A stretch of 64,000 nt of DNA from Saccharopolyspora shandongensis (GCF_900106995.1 NZ_FNOK01000040.1:1-64000); one strand, 5' to 3'; shown: positions 24,245 to 33,286, counted from the first letter of the stretch. The notes: generated from the letters alone by a model not told the origin. Program-made: numbers and translations.

Positions 24245-25694
24245 CGCTGGCTACCGTTCACGAAGTGTGTGGACACGTGTTGTGAGCCAGCACCTTGCGG
24301 TGCCGGCGTTGGCCCGCGCTGTTGAGCGCGGGTCTTCCCGTGGCGATACCCGCTGCCCGCGTATTGCAGGGCTTGTGTGGGTTTCCATCGGGCTCGTTTA
24401 CCGTCGCCCCGCAACTCGGGGAGGACGTCGTGGCCTCAGCAAGCTTGGCGAGGTTGCGGGCCGCGTTGAGGTCACGATCCAAGCTCATCCCGCAGGAGGA
24501 GCAGGTGAAAACACGGTCGGACAGGCGCAGCTTGGCTTTCACCACGCCACAATCCGAACACGATTTAGAGCTGGGATACCACCGGTCCGCGACGTGCACG
24601 CCCACCCCGGCCCAGGAGGCTTTGTACTCGACCTGACGTCGGAGTTCGGCCATGCCGACACCCGCGACCTGCCGCGCCAAGCGGCGGTTGCGGGTCATGC
24701 CCGCAACGTTGAGGTCTTCCAACACGATCGCACCGAAAGTCCGCACCAGCCGGGTGGACAGCTTGTGCAGCCCGTCGCGACGCGCGTTGGCCACCTTGGT
24801 GTGAAGCTTGGCGATGCGGGCTTGAGTGTTGCGCCACCGGTTCGACGGCTTCTGTCTGGTACGCCGGTTCGGGCCTTGACGTCGAGAAGCCTGACGTTGC
24901 AACCGTCGCAACTCTCGTTGCGCGACTTCGAGATGCTTCGGATTGGCGATCACCTCACCGGTCGACAAGACCGCGAGGGACTTGATCCCGAGATCCACCC
25001 CCACCGTTACATCGGGCTGGGAAGGGGCGGGATCGTCGTGGGTGATCTCCACCGAGAACGACACACACCAGCGCCCCGCCCGGTACGACACCGTCGCCGA
25101 CCGGATCCGTGCCCTCCCGCACTCCACATGACGAGCGAGCTTGCGCGTGGACTCATGGGTACGCACCACCCCGATACGGGGCAGCTTCACATGCCGCCGG
25201 TCGTGGTCGGCGAGACCGAAGCTGCCGGTGGTGAACCGGCACGACAACCCAGCCCGCCTGCCTTTGAACTTCGGGAACCCGAGCTTGCTGCCTTTGCGTC
25301 TTCCCGTGTTCGAGTCGCCCCAGTTCTTCAGCGCAGCCGCCAGATTGGCCAAGCCAGACGAGTACGCCTCCTTCGAATTTTCCTGCCACCACGGCGCAAC
25401 TGCATCCTTGGCCTGGTTCCAGTCCTTGCGCAAGTTGTAGGCCGACCAGCTCACATACGGCGTCAACTCATCCCCGCCTAGGCCGTACGATGCTTCGGCT
25501 TTCCGCTGATCACGGTTGGCTTTGATGCGGCCCAGCCCCCAGTTGAACGCGAACCGCTGCGCACCACAGTGCGACCGCAACGCCGACTCCTGCCCAGGAT
25601 TCGGGTCCAGCACGAACCGGTACGCCTGCAGCACCGTCCTCATCACCGAGAACAGTATCGACCGGCACCGACAACCCCCACGATCTACCAAATC
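24243..25694 (-). mobile_element. TnpB-only IS605/IS1341-like element
   Basis: The inferred element runs from just after TTGAT (minus strand, 25699-25695) to the base before the G of the GH4 start codon. If it is removed, the flanks join as GGAGGAGGTTGAT + GAAACTG, restoring a ribosome site six bases before an in-frame ATG. It carries tnpB but no tnpA. The 3' end beyond the tnpB stop is where the guide RNA (omega/re-RNA) of such elements is made. Boundaries are inference from this reconstruction. Confidence 0.6.
24258..25643 (-). CDS. tnpB: TnpB RNA-guided endonuclease
   Basis: A 461-residue protein with the N-terminal OrfB helix-turn-helix (YRFVLDPNPGQESALRSHCG), a RuvC nuclease split over Asp217 (VGVDLGIKSLAV), Glu309 (IVLEDLNVAGM) and Asp391 (DRDLNAARNLA), and a zinc ribbon with Cys362, Cys365, Cys381 and Cys384. 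All catalytic residues are present. TnpB uses an RNA from the element's right end to cut the matching empty site. The ATG at 25643 is preceded by GTG in frame; no ribosome site is obvious. The C-terminal 60 residues are Pro/Arg-rich and coincide with the likely guide-RNA scaffold. Confidence 0.93.
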   Translation of the reverse strand: MRTVLQAYRFVLDPNPGQESALRSHCGAQRFAFNWGLGRIKANRDQRKAEASYGLGGDELTPYVSWSAYNLRKDWNQAKDAVAPWWQENSKEAYSSGLANLAAALKNWGDSNTGRRKGSKLGFPKFKGRRAGLSCRFTTGSFGLADHDRRHVKLPRIGVVRTHESTRKLARHVECGRARIRSATVSYRAGRWCVSFSVEITHDDPAPSQPDVTVGVDLGIKSLAVLSTGEVIANPKHLEVAQRELRRLQRQASRRQGPNRRTRQKPSNRWRNTQARIAKLHTKVANARRDGLHKLSTRLVRTFGAIVLEDLNVAGMTRNRRLARQVAGVGMAELRRQVEYKASWAGVGVHVADRWYPSSKSCSDCGVVKAKLRLSDRVFTCSSCGMSLDRDLNAARNLAKLAEATTSSPSCGATVNEPDGNPHKPCNTRAAGIATGRPALNSAGQRRHRKVLAHNTCPHTS

Positions 25695-25724
25695 ATCAAC
25701 CTCCTCCCCCCTCGACACATTCCG

Positions 25725-26549
25725 CTACCCCTTGACTCCGGTGAAGGTGATGCCGCGGACGAAGGCTCGTTGCGCGAACAGGAAGAGCACGATGACCGGC
25801 AGCATCACCAGCACGGTCGCGGCCATCGTCAGGTTCCACTCCACCCGGTGCATGCCGCGGAACGACGCCAGCCCTACCGACAGCGTCCAGGACTGCTGGC
25901 TCTCGCCGGCGTAGAGCAGCGGGCCGAAGAAGTCGTTCCAGGTGTAGAGGAAGCAGAACAGGGCTGCCGCGGCGATGCCGGGCCGCGCCATTGGCAGCAC
26001 GACCCGCAGCATCGCGGTGAACTCGGAACAGCCGTCCACCTTCGCGGCATCCACATAGGACTGCGGGATGGTCAGGAAGAACTGGCGCAGCAGGAAGATG
26101 CTGAACGCGTCGCCGAACAGGTACGGGATGATCAGCGGCCAGATCGTGCCGGTGAGCTCGAAGCGGGTCCACACGATGTACAGCGGCACCGCGGTGACCT
26201 GCGGCGGCAGCATCATGGCCGCGATCACCAGCACGAACGCGGCGTTGCGGCCCCGCCAGCGCAGCTTCGCCAGCGCGTAGGCCACCGGGATGCTGGAGAT
26301 CAGCATGAAAGCCGTGGCCAGCACCGAGTAGAGCAGGCTGTTGGCGAGGTACTGCAGCATCGGAGCCTTGGTGAAGACCTCGCCGAAGTTCTCCCAGTGC
26401 CACTCCCGCGGCCACAGGTCGGCGGTGAGCGCCTGCTGGTCGGACATCGCCGCGGTGAGGAACACGAAGACCAACGGCAGCAAGAACATCAGCCCGAGCG
26501 CGATCCCGACGCTGTGCACCGCCACCCAATACAACCGCCCGTGCGACAT
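25725..26549 (-). CDS. Carbohydrate ABC permease, MalG type
   Basis: A 274-residue inner-membrane protein with six helices and the EAA-type coupling loop (SYVDAAKVDGCSEFTAMLRV, then LPMARPGI). It forms half of the sugar channel with the MalF-type permease, whose stop overlaps its start by one base (TGATG). Its own stop is 26 bases before the TTGAT at the TnpB element. No ATPase gene is in the operon, so a shared MsiK-like ATPase is likely (inference). Confidence 0.92.
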   Translation of the reverse strand: MSHGRLYWVAVHSVGIALGLMFLLPLVFVFLTAAMSDQQALTADLWPREWHWENFGEVFTKAPMLQYLANSLLYSVLATAFMLISSIPVAYALAKLRWRGRNAAFVLVIAAMMLPPQVTAVPLYIVWTRFELTGTIWPLIIPYLFGDAFSIFLLRQFFLTIPQSYVDAAKVDGCSEFTAMLRVVLPMARPGIAAAALFCFLYTWNDFFGPLLYAGESQQSWTLSVGLASFRGMHRVEWNLTMAATVLVMLPVIVLFLFAQRAFVRGITFTGVKG

Positions 26550-27526
26550 CAGCCCACCTCCTCGGCGTTGGTGCCGCCGCGCATCCGGCGGATGAGCAAC
26601 GCGGTGAAACCGAGGGAGAACACGAACAGCACGACCGCCATCGCCGCCGCGTAACCCATGTTGTAGTAGTGGAATCCCTGCTGGTAGAGCCAGGCCGGGA
26701 AGGTCAGCGTCGCGTTGTCCGGGTAGCCCAGGACCTTGCTGCTGCCCACCACCTCCGCCTGCCCGGAGGCCACCGAACCGGCGACCACCGCCTGGGTGAA
26801 GTACTGCAGCGCGAAGATGATCGAGTTGACCACGCCGAACAGCAGCACCGGCGCGATCGACGGCAGCGTGATGTGCCAGAACCGGCGGGCCGGGCCCGCG
26901 CCGTCGAGCGCCGCCGCCTCGTGCAGCTCCTGCGGCACGTCCAGCAGCGCCGCCAGCATGATGATCATCAGTTCGCCGCTGCCCCACAGCGTGAGCAGCG
27001 TCAGGGCGGGCTTGGCCCACGCCGGGTCGTTGAACCACAGCGGGCCGTCGATGCCCAGCAGCCCCAGCAACCCGTTCACCGGCCCGGTGCCGGGGTTGAA
27101 CAGGAAGGTGAAGGCCAGCGTGGCCGCCACCGGCGGCGCGAGCGCGGGCAGGTAGCAGAGGGTGCGCAGCAGCCCGACGCCACTGCGCACCCGGGCGAGC
27201 ACGGCGGCGACGCCGAGCGCGAACACCACGCGCAGCACGGTGAGGACCACGACCAGCCAGATCGTGTTCACCGCGGCGATGCGCACCACCGGGTCGCCGA
27301 AGAGCAGGTACGCGTAGTTGCGCAGCCCGACCCATTCCGGCGGGGTCAGCAGGTCGTAGCCGGTGAACGAGAAGAACACCGTGGCCAGCAGTGGATACGC
27401 GAAGAAGCAGCTGAAGCCGATGATCCACGGAGCCATGAAGCCCAGCACCCGCAGGCGGTTCCGCACCGTGCGGGCGCGGGCCGGGGCAGCCCGCCCCGGC
27501 CGCGTCCGTTCCAACGTCGCCACCAT
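26549..27526 (-). CDS. Carbohydrate ABC permease, MalF type
   Basis: A 325-residue protein with a basic N-terminus, six helices and the loop ELHEAAALDGAGPARRFWHI with ITLPSIAP. It is the partner of the MalG-type permease. The large second periplasmic region of E. coli MalF is absent, as usual in this family. It lies 4 bases after the binding-protein gene. Confidence 0.92.
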   Translation of the reverse strand: MVATLERTRPGRAAPARARTVRNRLRVLGFMAPWIIGFSCFFAYPLLATVFFSFTGYDLLTPPEWVGLRNYAYLLFGDPVVRIAAVNTIWLVVVLTVLRVVFALGVAAVLARVRSGVGLLRTLCYLPALAPPVAATLAFTFLFNPGTGPVNGLLGLLGIDGPLWFNDPAWAKPALTLLTLWGSGELMIIMLAALLDVPQELHEAAALDGAGPARRFWHITLPSIAPVLLFGVVNSIIFALQYFTQAVVAGSVASGQAEVVGSSKVLGYPDNATLTFPAWLYQQGFHYYNMGYAAAMAVVLFVFSLGFTALLIRRMRGGTNAEEVG

Positions 27527-27530
27527 GCCG

Positions 27531-28904
27531 TCAGCCGCCGCCCAGCGCCTTGGCCGCGTCGATCTGGGCGTCCAGTTCCCGCAACGCCCCGCCGAGATCG
27601 CTGACCTGACCGCTCTGCCACTTCACCGAGAAGTCCTCGGTGGACTTCATGTAGGCGCTGCCGTTCGGGCTGGGCGGGCTGGCCACCAGCTGCGGGTTGT
27701 CGAACAGGTCCAGGAAGGTCTTGTACTGCTCGCTGCTCTGCAACCGGGGATCGTGCAGCGCCGCGGTGGTGGTCGGCACGTTCTTCAGGCCGTTGGCCAG
27801 GTCCACCAGCGCCGTCGTGTCGGTGGTCAGGTAGCGGATGAGTTCCCAGGCCGCGCCGGCGTTCTCCGCGCCGCGCGGGATCCCGATGATCGTGCCGGTC
27901 ACGAAGCCGGTGCCGTAGAGCTCGGGCTTGCCGTCGGCGACCGGGAACGGCGCGGTGCCGAAGCGCAGGTTCGGCGCGTCGTCCTCGATGAACCCGGTGC
28001 GGTACTCGCCGTCGATCATCATCGCGATCTTGCCCTGCTGGAAGGCGTTGTCCGCGGAGTACTGCTGGCCGAGACCGGAGGTGAACTGCACCAGCTTGTC
28101 CCAGCCGTAGAAGTCGACGAGTTCCTTCTGCCAGCGGTACATCTCCTGCCAGGCCGGGTCCTGGCCCAGCACCGACTTGCCCTGCGCGTCCATCCACTTC
28201 GCGCCGAAGTGCGGCGCCCAGTTCCACGGGTGGTTGGCCTGCGAGGTCAGCACCGGCAGGAAGCCGGCGACCTTGATCGAGCCGTCCGGGTTGAACTCGG
28301 TGAGCCGCTTGGCGAGATCGGTCAGCTCGGACGCGGTCTTCGGCGGCGCGGTGATGCCCGCCCTGGCGAAGAGGTCGGCGTTGTAGTACATGCCGTAGAC
28401 GTCGGCCAGCAGCGGCATCGCGCAGCGCTTGCCCTGGAACTGCGTGTACTCCTGGACGACCTTCGGGATCTGGTTCAGGTCGACCTGGTCGCGCTGCAGG
28501 TAGGGGCCGAGGTCCTGCCAGGCGCCGCTGGAGCAGAACTGGCCGAGGTTGATCGTCTCCGCCGAGATCGCCACGTCCGGCGGGTTGCCGCCGCGGATCG
28601 CCTGGGTGATCTTGTCGTCGTCCTGGTTGCCCTGGCTGTTGATGGTGATGTTCGGGTGCTTGGCGTGGAACCCGTCGAGCGCCCGGTTGAGCACGTCGAG
28701 CTCGCGGTCGGTGAACTGGCTGGACACCGTGATGGTGACCTGCTGGTCCGGACCGGGCGCGGGCTGCGGACCGTCCGATGTGGAGCCCGCCGTGCAGGAC
28801 GCGGCGACCAGCGCCGCCACCGCCGTTCCCGCCGCCGCTAATGCTCGTGAGCGATAGTTCCGGTTCTCGCCGGAACGGCCGCTCACGACCGTTGACCGTC
28901 TCAT
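27531..28904 (-). CDS. Sugar-binding lipoprotein of the ABC transporter
   Basis: A 457-residue protein with a lipoprotein signal (ALAAAGTAVAALVAASC, lipid Cys at about 37) and a family-1 solute-binding fold: VTITVSSQFTDRELDVLNRA, FHAKHPNITI, GGNPPDVAISAE, YGMYYNADLFARAGI, FQQGKIAMMIDGEY. It captures an oligosaccharide or glycoside outside the membrane. Its ATG overlaps the repressor stop by four bases. Confidence 0.92.
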   Translation of the reverse strand: MRRSTVVSGRSGENRNYRSRALAAAGTAVAALVAASCTAGSTSDGPQPAPGPDQQVTITVSSQFTDRELDVLNRALDGFHAKHPNITINSQGNQDDDKITQAIRGGNPPDVAISAETINLGQFCSSGAWQDLGPYLQRDQVDLNQIPKVVQEYTQFQGKRCAMPLLADVYGMYYNADLFARAGITAPPKTASELTDLAKRLTEFNPDGSIKVAGFLPVLTSQANHPWNWAPHFGAKWMDAQGKSVLGQDPAWQEMYRWQKELVDFYGWDKLVQFTSGLGQQYSADNAFQQGKIAMMIDGEYRTGFIEDDAPNLRFGTAPFPVADGKPELYGTGFVTGTIIGIPRGAENAGAAWELIRYLTTDTTALVDLANGLKNVPTTTAALHDPRLQSSEQYKTFLDLFDNPQLVASPPSPNGSAYMKSTEDFSVKWQSGQVSDLGGALRELDAQIDAAKALGGG

Positions 28905-30136
28905 CGCGCCTCCTCCAACTGGACTTCCGGGTCGGATCGGATTCCCACCGCTGTGGCGGGCAGGCCGAAGACCTGCTCCCGGGCGAGGCCGAGGGCCACT
29001 TGCAGGGCGCCCGCACGCACCGCGCGCTCGGTGCACTCCGCCGGTTCCACGGGGGTGCGCGGCACGACGAGGCGGTGCAGCTCGGCGGCGACCAGGTCGG
29101 CGAACTGCCGGCCGCCGACCTGCGCGATTTCGGCGGTCAGCAGCACGAGTTCGGGGTCGAGGACGCTGACGACCCCGGCGACGCCGGTGGCGACGCGGCG
29201 CGCCAGGTCGGCGAGGAACGCCTGCCCGGCGGCGCCCGCGGCGTGCGCGGCCTGCACGGCCGCCGCGCCGTTGCGGGCCTTCAGGCCGTGCGCGCGGGCG
29301 AGCTTGTTGATCGACCGGTAGCTGAGCAGGCCGCCCAGCCGCGAGCCGGTGCGGTCCACGCCGGTGTCCAGCCGGGCCCGGTCGGGCGCGCGCATCCAGT
29401 CGATCTCGCCCGCGCCGCCGGTGACCCCGCGGTGCAGCACGCGGTCGATCACAACGGCGGCGCCGAGCCCGTCGCTGAGCCAGACCAGCACGAAGTCCCT
29501 GACCTGCTGGGCCCTCCCGGCGGTCATCTCCACGAGCGCGACCAGGTTGACGTCGTTGTCGACGATCACGTCGGTGCCCAGTTCGGCGCGCAGCCGGCCG
29601 GGCAGGTCGAAGCCCTCCCAGCCGGGCAGGTGCGGGGCGAAGCCGAGGTGCCCGGTGGCCGGGTTGACCGCACCCGGCGAGCCGATCACGACCTTGGCGA
29701 GCTGGTCGGGGCGCAGCTCGGCGCGGGCGGCGGCCTCGGTCATCGCGGTGGCGAACGCCAGCGGCGCGTCGTTGCCGGACGGCAGTGCGCTGCGGTGCTC
29801 CACGCGGATCTCGCCGGTGATGTCGGCGATCACGATGTCGACCTCGTCGGGGGTCAGGCTCACGCCCGCGACGTGCGCGAGGGCGCCGTTCACCGACCAC
29901 ATCTGGGCGGCGGGCCCGCGATTTCCGCCGCGCAGCTTGCCGCGGCGCACCATGCCGGCCTTCTCCAGCCGGGCGAGCAGCGCGACGGTCGCGGGCTTGG
30001 ACAGGCCGATGGCGGCTTCGAGCTCGGCCCGGGTCAACGCGCCCCGCCGCAGCATCGCCTCGATCGCGGCCCGATCGTTGATCGCCCGCAGCAACCGCGG
30101 GCTCCCGTCCCGTGCCGCCCCTGCTTCCCGCGCCAC
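28901..30136 (-). CDS. ROK-family repressor of the sugar operon
   Basis: A 411-residue protein: a winged helix (residues 18-80; LTRAELEAAIGLSKPATVAL), then a ROK sugar-kinase-like fold (VIGSPGAVNPATG, DNDVNLVALVEM, GVTGGAGEIDWM). The CxCGxxGCxE zinc motif expected after this point is missing; the stretch reads RAPDRARLDTGVDRTG. It probably represses the operon it heads and is released by a sugar or sugar phosphate. The start is a GTG; a TTGACA-N17-TAGCGT promoter lies upstream. Confidence 0.87.
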   Translation of the reverse strand: MAREAGAARDGSPRLLRAINDRAAIEAMLRRGALTRAELEAAIGLSKPATVALLARLEKAGMVRRGKLRGGNRGPAAQMWSVNGALAHVAGVSLTPDEVDIVIADITGEIRVEHRSALPSGNDAPLAFATAMTEAAARAELRPDQLAKVVIGSPGAVNPATGHLGFAPHLPGWEGFDLPGRLRAELGTDVIVDNDVNLVALVEMTAGRAQQVRDFVLVWLSDGLGAAVVIDRVLHRGVTGGAGEIDWMRAPDRARLDTGVDRTGSRLGGLLSYRSINKLARAHGLKARNGAAAVQAAHAAGAAGQAFLADLARRVATGVAGVVSVLDPELVLLTAEIAQVGGRQFADLVAAELHRLVVPRTPVEPAECTERAVRAGALQVALGLAREQVFGLPATAVGIRSDPEVQLEEAR

Positions 30137-30137
30137 C

Positions 30138-30205
30138 GAAACCCCTATCCGTTAACTTCCTATACGGTTTCAGGGCACGCTAGTAACCCACCTCACACAT
30201 GTCAA
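30138..30205 (-). promoter_or_regulatory. Promoter and likely operator of the ROK/sugar operon
   Basis: On the minus strand TTGACA (30205-30200) and TAGCGT (30182-30177) are 17 bases apart, a near-ideal housekeeping promoter. Downstream, plus-strand direct repeats CCTATCCGTT (30144-30153) and CCTATACGGTT (30159-30169) flank a GTTAAC and sit inside GAAACC/GGTTTC arms (30138-30171). This is a good position for autorepression by the ROK protein. Confidence 0.65.
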
Positions 30206-30354
30206 TGGTCTGAACCAGGGACGCTGCGGAACGGCTCGGAAGCGCCGGGGGATCACCGGCAGTGAGTTTTCGGCGCAACAGCACCAAGTCTCGGCGTTTG
30301 AAATGGCAACGAGGCTCTTCAGAGGGTTTCGACTGTGGTTCGGCCTTTGTCCTT

Positions 30355-30550
30355 GAAGCGGCGCAGCCGCTTAGCCCACCCTCGCAACCGGCACCGCCGC
30401 AGGTTCACGGCGCCCACCCGTCCGGGGTTCTCTCAGCGAGGACAACCCCGACGTGGTGAATTGGCATTCATGCGGTCGGGCATCCCCCAGCGAGAAGGCC
30501 GCAGCAACTCCCGCAGGGGGCCGCCACCCGCACCCCCACGCAAAAAGAGC
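30355..30550 (-). repeat. 3'-associated structured repeat, copy 2
   Basis: In gene direction it starts about 13 bases after the stop of the RNase H/phosphatase gene (30564) with TTTTTGCGTGGGGGTGCGGG and ends in AAGCGGC-TGC-GCCGCTT. It shares CTTCTCGCTGGGGGATGCCC, a CCCGAC/GTCGGG stem and GTCCTCGCTGAGA with the other copies. It fills most of the 427-base gap to the ROK gene. Confidence 0.8.
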
Positions 30551-30563
30551 CTGGAAACAGGTT

Positions 30564-31700
30564 CTACGACCAGTGGGAGATGTCGTTGACCAGGCGGACC
30601 GACGCGTTGCCGTCCGGGTAGAACTCCACGATCGACAGCGACGCCAGGTCCAGGTGCAGGCGGTAGAACATCGACGGGCCGACGTCCAGGGCCAGGCGCA
30701 GCAGCGCCTTGATCGGCGTCACGTGGCTGACCACGATGATCGTCTGCCCCGCGTACCGGGCCAGGAGGTCGTCGCGGGCCGCCGTGACCCGCTCGTAGAC
30801 CGCGTCGAGGCTTTCGCCGCCCGGCGGCACGATGCTCGGGTCGCCGAGCCACTTCCGGTGCAGCCGCGGGAACTGCTCGGAGGCCTCCCCGAAGGTGAGG
30901 CCCTCCCAGTCGCCGAAGTCGGTTTCCAGCAGGCCGTCGTGGAAGTGCAGTTCACCGCCGGTCGCGTCGACCACCGCCTGCGCGGACTGCCGGGTCCTGG
31001 TCAGCGGCGAGGCGATCACCGGCGCGATGCCATCCGGCGTGATCACGCCGTCCATCGCGGCCAGGCGCTTGCCCGCCGCGCGCACCTGCCGCTCCCCCAG
31101 CGGGGTCAGCGCGACGTCGCCCCGGCCGGAGTAGCGCCGGTCCACCGACATCGGCGTCTGCCCGTGGCGCAGCAGCAGCATCTTCGTCGGCGTGCCGTCG
31201 GCGCCGAGCCATCCGGACGGCCGGATGCGCGCGGAGCTCGTGCTCGCCGTGCCGGACGTCGACGTGCCGCTCGACTTCTCGGCGCCGCCGCCGGCCTGCC
31301 GGTCCATCGCCTCGTTGGCCAGCCGGTCGGCGTGCGCGTTCTGGGCGCGCGGCACCCACTTCAGGTCCACGCGGCCGAACCCGGCGATCAGCTGCCGGGC
31401 CTCGGCGGCCAGCGGCTGCAGGTTGACGTGCTTGACCTTCCAGCGTCCCGCCAGCTGCTCGATGACCAGCTTGGAGTCCATCCGCACCTCGAGCTCGGCG
31501 GCACCGAGCTCGGCGGCGGCCCGCAGGCCTGCGATCACGCCCTGGTACTCGGCGACGTTGTTGGTCACCACGCCCAGCCCGATGGAGCGCTCGGCGAGCA
31601 CCTCGCCGGACTCGGCGTCGCGAACCACCGCGCCGCATCCGGCCGGGCCCGGGTTGCCGCGCGATCCGCCGTCGGCCTCGACGACGACCCGCGAGCTCAC
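30564..31700 (-). CDS. Bifunctional RNase HI / histidine phosphatase
   Basis: A 378-residue fusion. Residues 1-140 are RNase HI (VEADGGSRGNPGPAGCGAVV, NNVAEYQGVIAGL, VRMDSKLVIEQL; the Asp/Glu/Asp metal site is intact). After a Ser/Thr-rich linker, residues 175-378 are a phosphoglycerate-mutase-like phosphatase (LLLRHGQTPMSV, LLETDFGDWEG, VVSHVTPIK). The mycobacterial homologue Rv2228c has the same fusion: it removes RNA from RNA:DNA hybrids and has CobC-like phosphatase activity. The GTG overlaps the zinc-ribbon stop by four bases. Confidence 0.93.
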   Translation of the reverse strand: MSSRVVVEADGGSRGNPGPAGCGAVVRDAESGEVLAERSIGLGVVTNNVAEYQGVIAGLRAAAELGAAELEVRMDSKLVIEQLAGRWKVKHVNLQPLAAEARQLIAGFGRVDLKWVPRAQNAHADRLANEAMDRQAGGGAEKSSGTSTSGTASTSSARIRPSGWLGADGTPTKMLLLRHGQTPMSVDRRYSGRGDVALTPLGERQVRAAGKRLAAMDGVITPDGIAPVIASPLTRTRQSAQAVVDATGGELHFHDGLLETDFGDWEGLTFGEASEQFPRLHRKWLGDPSIVPPGGESLDAVYERVTAARDDLLARYAGQTIIVVSHVTPIKALLRLALDVGPSMFYRLHLDLASLSIVEFYPDGNASVRLVNDISHWS

Positions 31701-32428
31701 CGGTTCTCCCCGGTCCGCACCATGATCGCGCCGCACTCCTCGCAGCGGACCACGTCGTCGGCCGCAGCCTCGCGCACCTCGGTCAGCGCGGTGCGGTCGA
31801 GCTCGATCCGGCACGCGCCGCACCGGGCGCCCTGCAGCTGCCCGGCCGCGACGCCGCGCTGCGAGCGGATGCGCTCGTAGAGCGCGAGGAGGTCCGCAGG
31901 CATCGCCTTGGTGATCAGGTCCCGCTCGACCTTGCGGCGCGTCTCCGCCACCTCCAGGTCGGTGAGCGCCTCGTCGCGGCGCGACTGGATGTCCGCGAGC
32001 CGCTCCTCGGCGACGGCGACGGCCTCGCGCGACTTCGTCACGTTCGTTTCGAGGGCCTCGCGCTGCTCCATGACCTCGAGCTGCTCGTCCTCGAGGATGC
32101 CCTGGCGGCGGGCGAGCGTCTGCAGCTCGTGCTCCAGATCTTCGAGCTGCTTGGCGGACGCGCCGGCCGCCATCAGGTCGCGGTCCCGCCGCTCCCGGGC
32201 GCGCACCTGCTCGACCTCGTTCTCCAGCCGCTTGACCTCGCGGTCCAGGTCGCTGAACGCGGTCTGGGCGACCACCAGCTCGTCGCGCTTGGCGCGCACC
32301 TCGCCCTCGGCCTGGCCGATCTGGTCCAGCTCCGGCAGCGTGCGCCTGCGGTGCTCGATGCGGTTGAGCTCCGCATCCGCCTCCGCGAGATCGAGCAGCC
32401 GTCGCTGAACGGCGGGGTCGGCTTTCAC
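31697..32428 (-). CDS. Coiled-coil zinc-ribbon protein
   Basis: A 243-residue protein made of a long antiparallel coiled coil (about 8-180, rich in E/R/L heptads) and a C-terminal C4 zinc ribbon (CGACRIEL ... CEECGAIMV). It is the conserved partner found between Nif3 and RNase H genes in actinobacteria (Rv2229c position) and resembles chlamydial CT398-type proteins, which bind other proteins or nucleic acid. Its exact role is unknown. The GTG overlaps the Nif3 stop. Confidence 0.88.
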   Translation of the reverse strand: MKADPAVQRRLLDLAEADAELNRIEHRRRTLPELDQIGQAEGEVRAKRDELVVAQTAFSDLDREVKRLENEVEQVRARERRDRDLMAAGASAKQLEDLEHELQTLARRQGILEDEQLEVMEQREALETNVTKSREAVAVAEERLADIQSRRDEALTDLEVAETRRKVERDLITKAMPADLLALYERIRSQRGVAAGQLQGARCGACRIELDRTALTEVREAAADDVVRCEECGAIMVRTGENR

Positions 32429-33282
32429 GCGAGCGCCCTCCCTGGGTCTGATGCCGCGCCGGCGTGGACGGTCCACGGGTCGGTGCGGCGGGTGGAAACG
32501 AGGACTTCGACTGTATCCGGCAGCGCGGCGGCGACGATGTCCGCGGCCTGTTGGCACCACGGCCACTCGCTCGCCCAGTGCGCCACGTCCACCAGGGCGG
32601 GCACCTGCGCCCCGGGCACGTCGGCGCGGGCCAGGTGCTCGCCGGCCGGGTGGTGCCGCAGGTCGGCGGTCACGTAGGCGTCGACGCCCGCGGCAGCCGC
32701 GGTCGCCAGGTAGGAATCGCCCGCGCCGCCGCACACCGCGACGGTGCGGATCGGCCGCTCGGGGTCGCCCGCACCGCGCACGCCCCAGGCCGTGGTGGGC
32801 AGGTTCTGCGCGACGCGGCTCACGAAGTCGCGGAACGGCTCGGCCTCGGGCAGCTCGCCGATGCGCCCGAGCCCGGTCTCGGCGCCCTCCGCGTGCGGCA
32901 CCAGCGGCCGGAGCACCGTCAGGCCGATCGCCGCGGCCAGCGCATCCGACACGCCCTGCACCGCGCTGTCGGCGTTGGTGTGCGCGCAGTACAGGCCGAT
33001 GCCGGCGCGGATCAGCCGGTGCACGATCCGGCCCTTGGGATCGTCCGCGGGCACCCCGTGCACCCCGCGCAGCAGCAGCGGGTGGTGCGAAACCACCAGC
33101 TGCGCGCCGAAATCCACCGCTTCGTCCACAGTGGCCTCGACCGGGTCCACGCAGAACAGCACCCGCTGCACGACCGCGTCCGGGTCGCCGCACGCCAGGC
33201 CGACCGCGTCCCAGCTCTCCGCCAGCGCGGGCGGATACGCCTCCTCCAGCGCGCCGATCACCTCTCGAAGCCGCGTCACCAC
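32425..33282 (-). CDS. Nif3-like dinuclear metal protein
   Basis: A 285-residue protein of the Nif3/YbgI family: WDAVGLACGD, VVSHHPLLLRGVHGV and YCAHTNAD give the first metal ligands, VAVCGGAGDSYL and TADLRHHPAGE the second half, and VDVAHWASEWPW the last His. Nif3 proteins form hexameric toroids with two metal ions per subunit; a hydrolase or metallochaperone role is suspected. GTG-GTG start; it follows cobC by four bases. Confidence 0.92.
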   Translation of the reverse strand: MVTRLREVIGALEEAYPPALAESWDAVGLACGDPDAVVQRVLFCVDPVEATVDEAVDFGAQLVVSHHPLLLRGVHGVPADDPKGRIVHRLIRAGIGLYCAHTNADSAVQGVSDALAAAIGLTVLRPLVPHAEGAETGLGRIGELPEAEPFRDFVSRVAQNLPTTAWGVRGAGDPERPIRTVAVCGGAGDSYLATAAAAGVDAYVTADLRHHPAGEHLARADVPGAQVPALVDVAHWASEWPWCQQAADIVAAALPDTVEVLVSTRRTDPWTVHAGAASDPGRALA

Positions 33283-33286
33283 CGGC

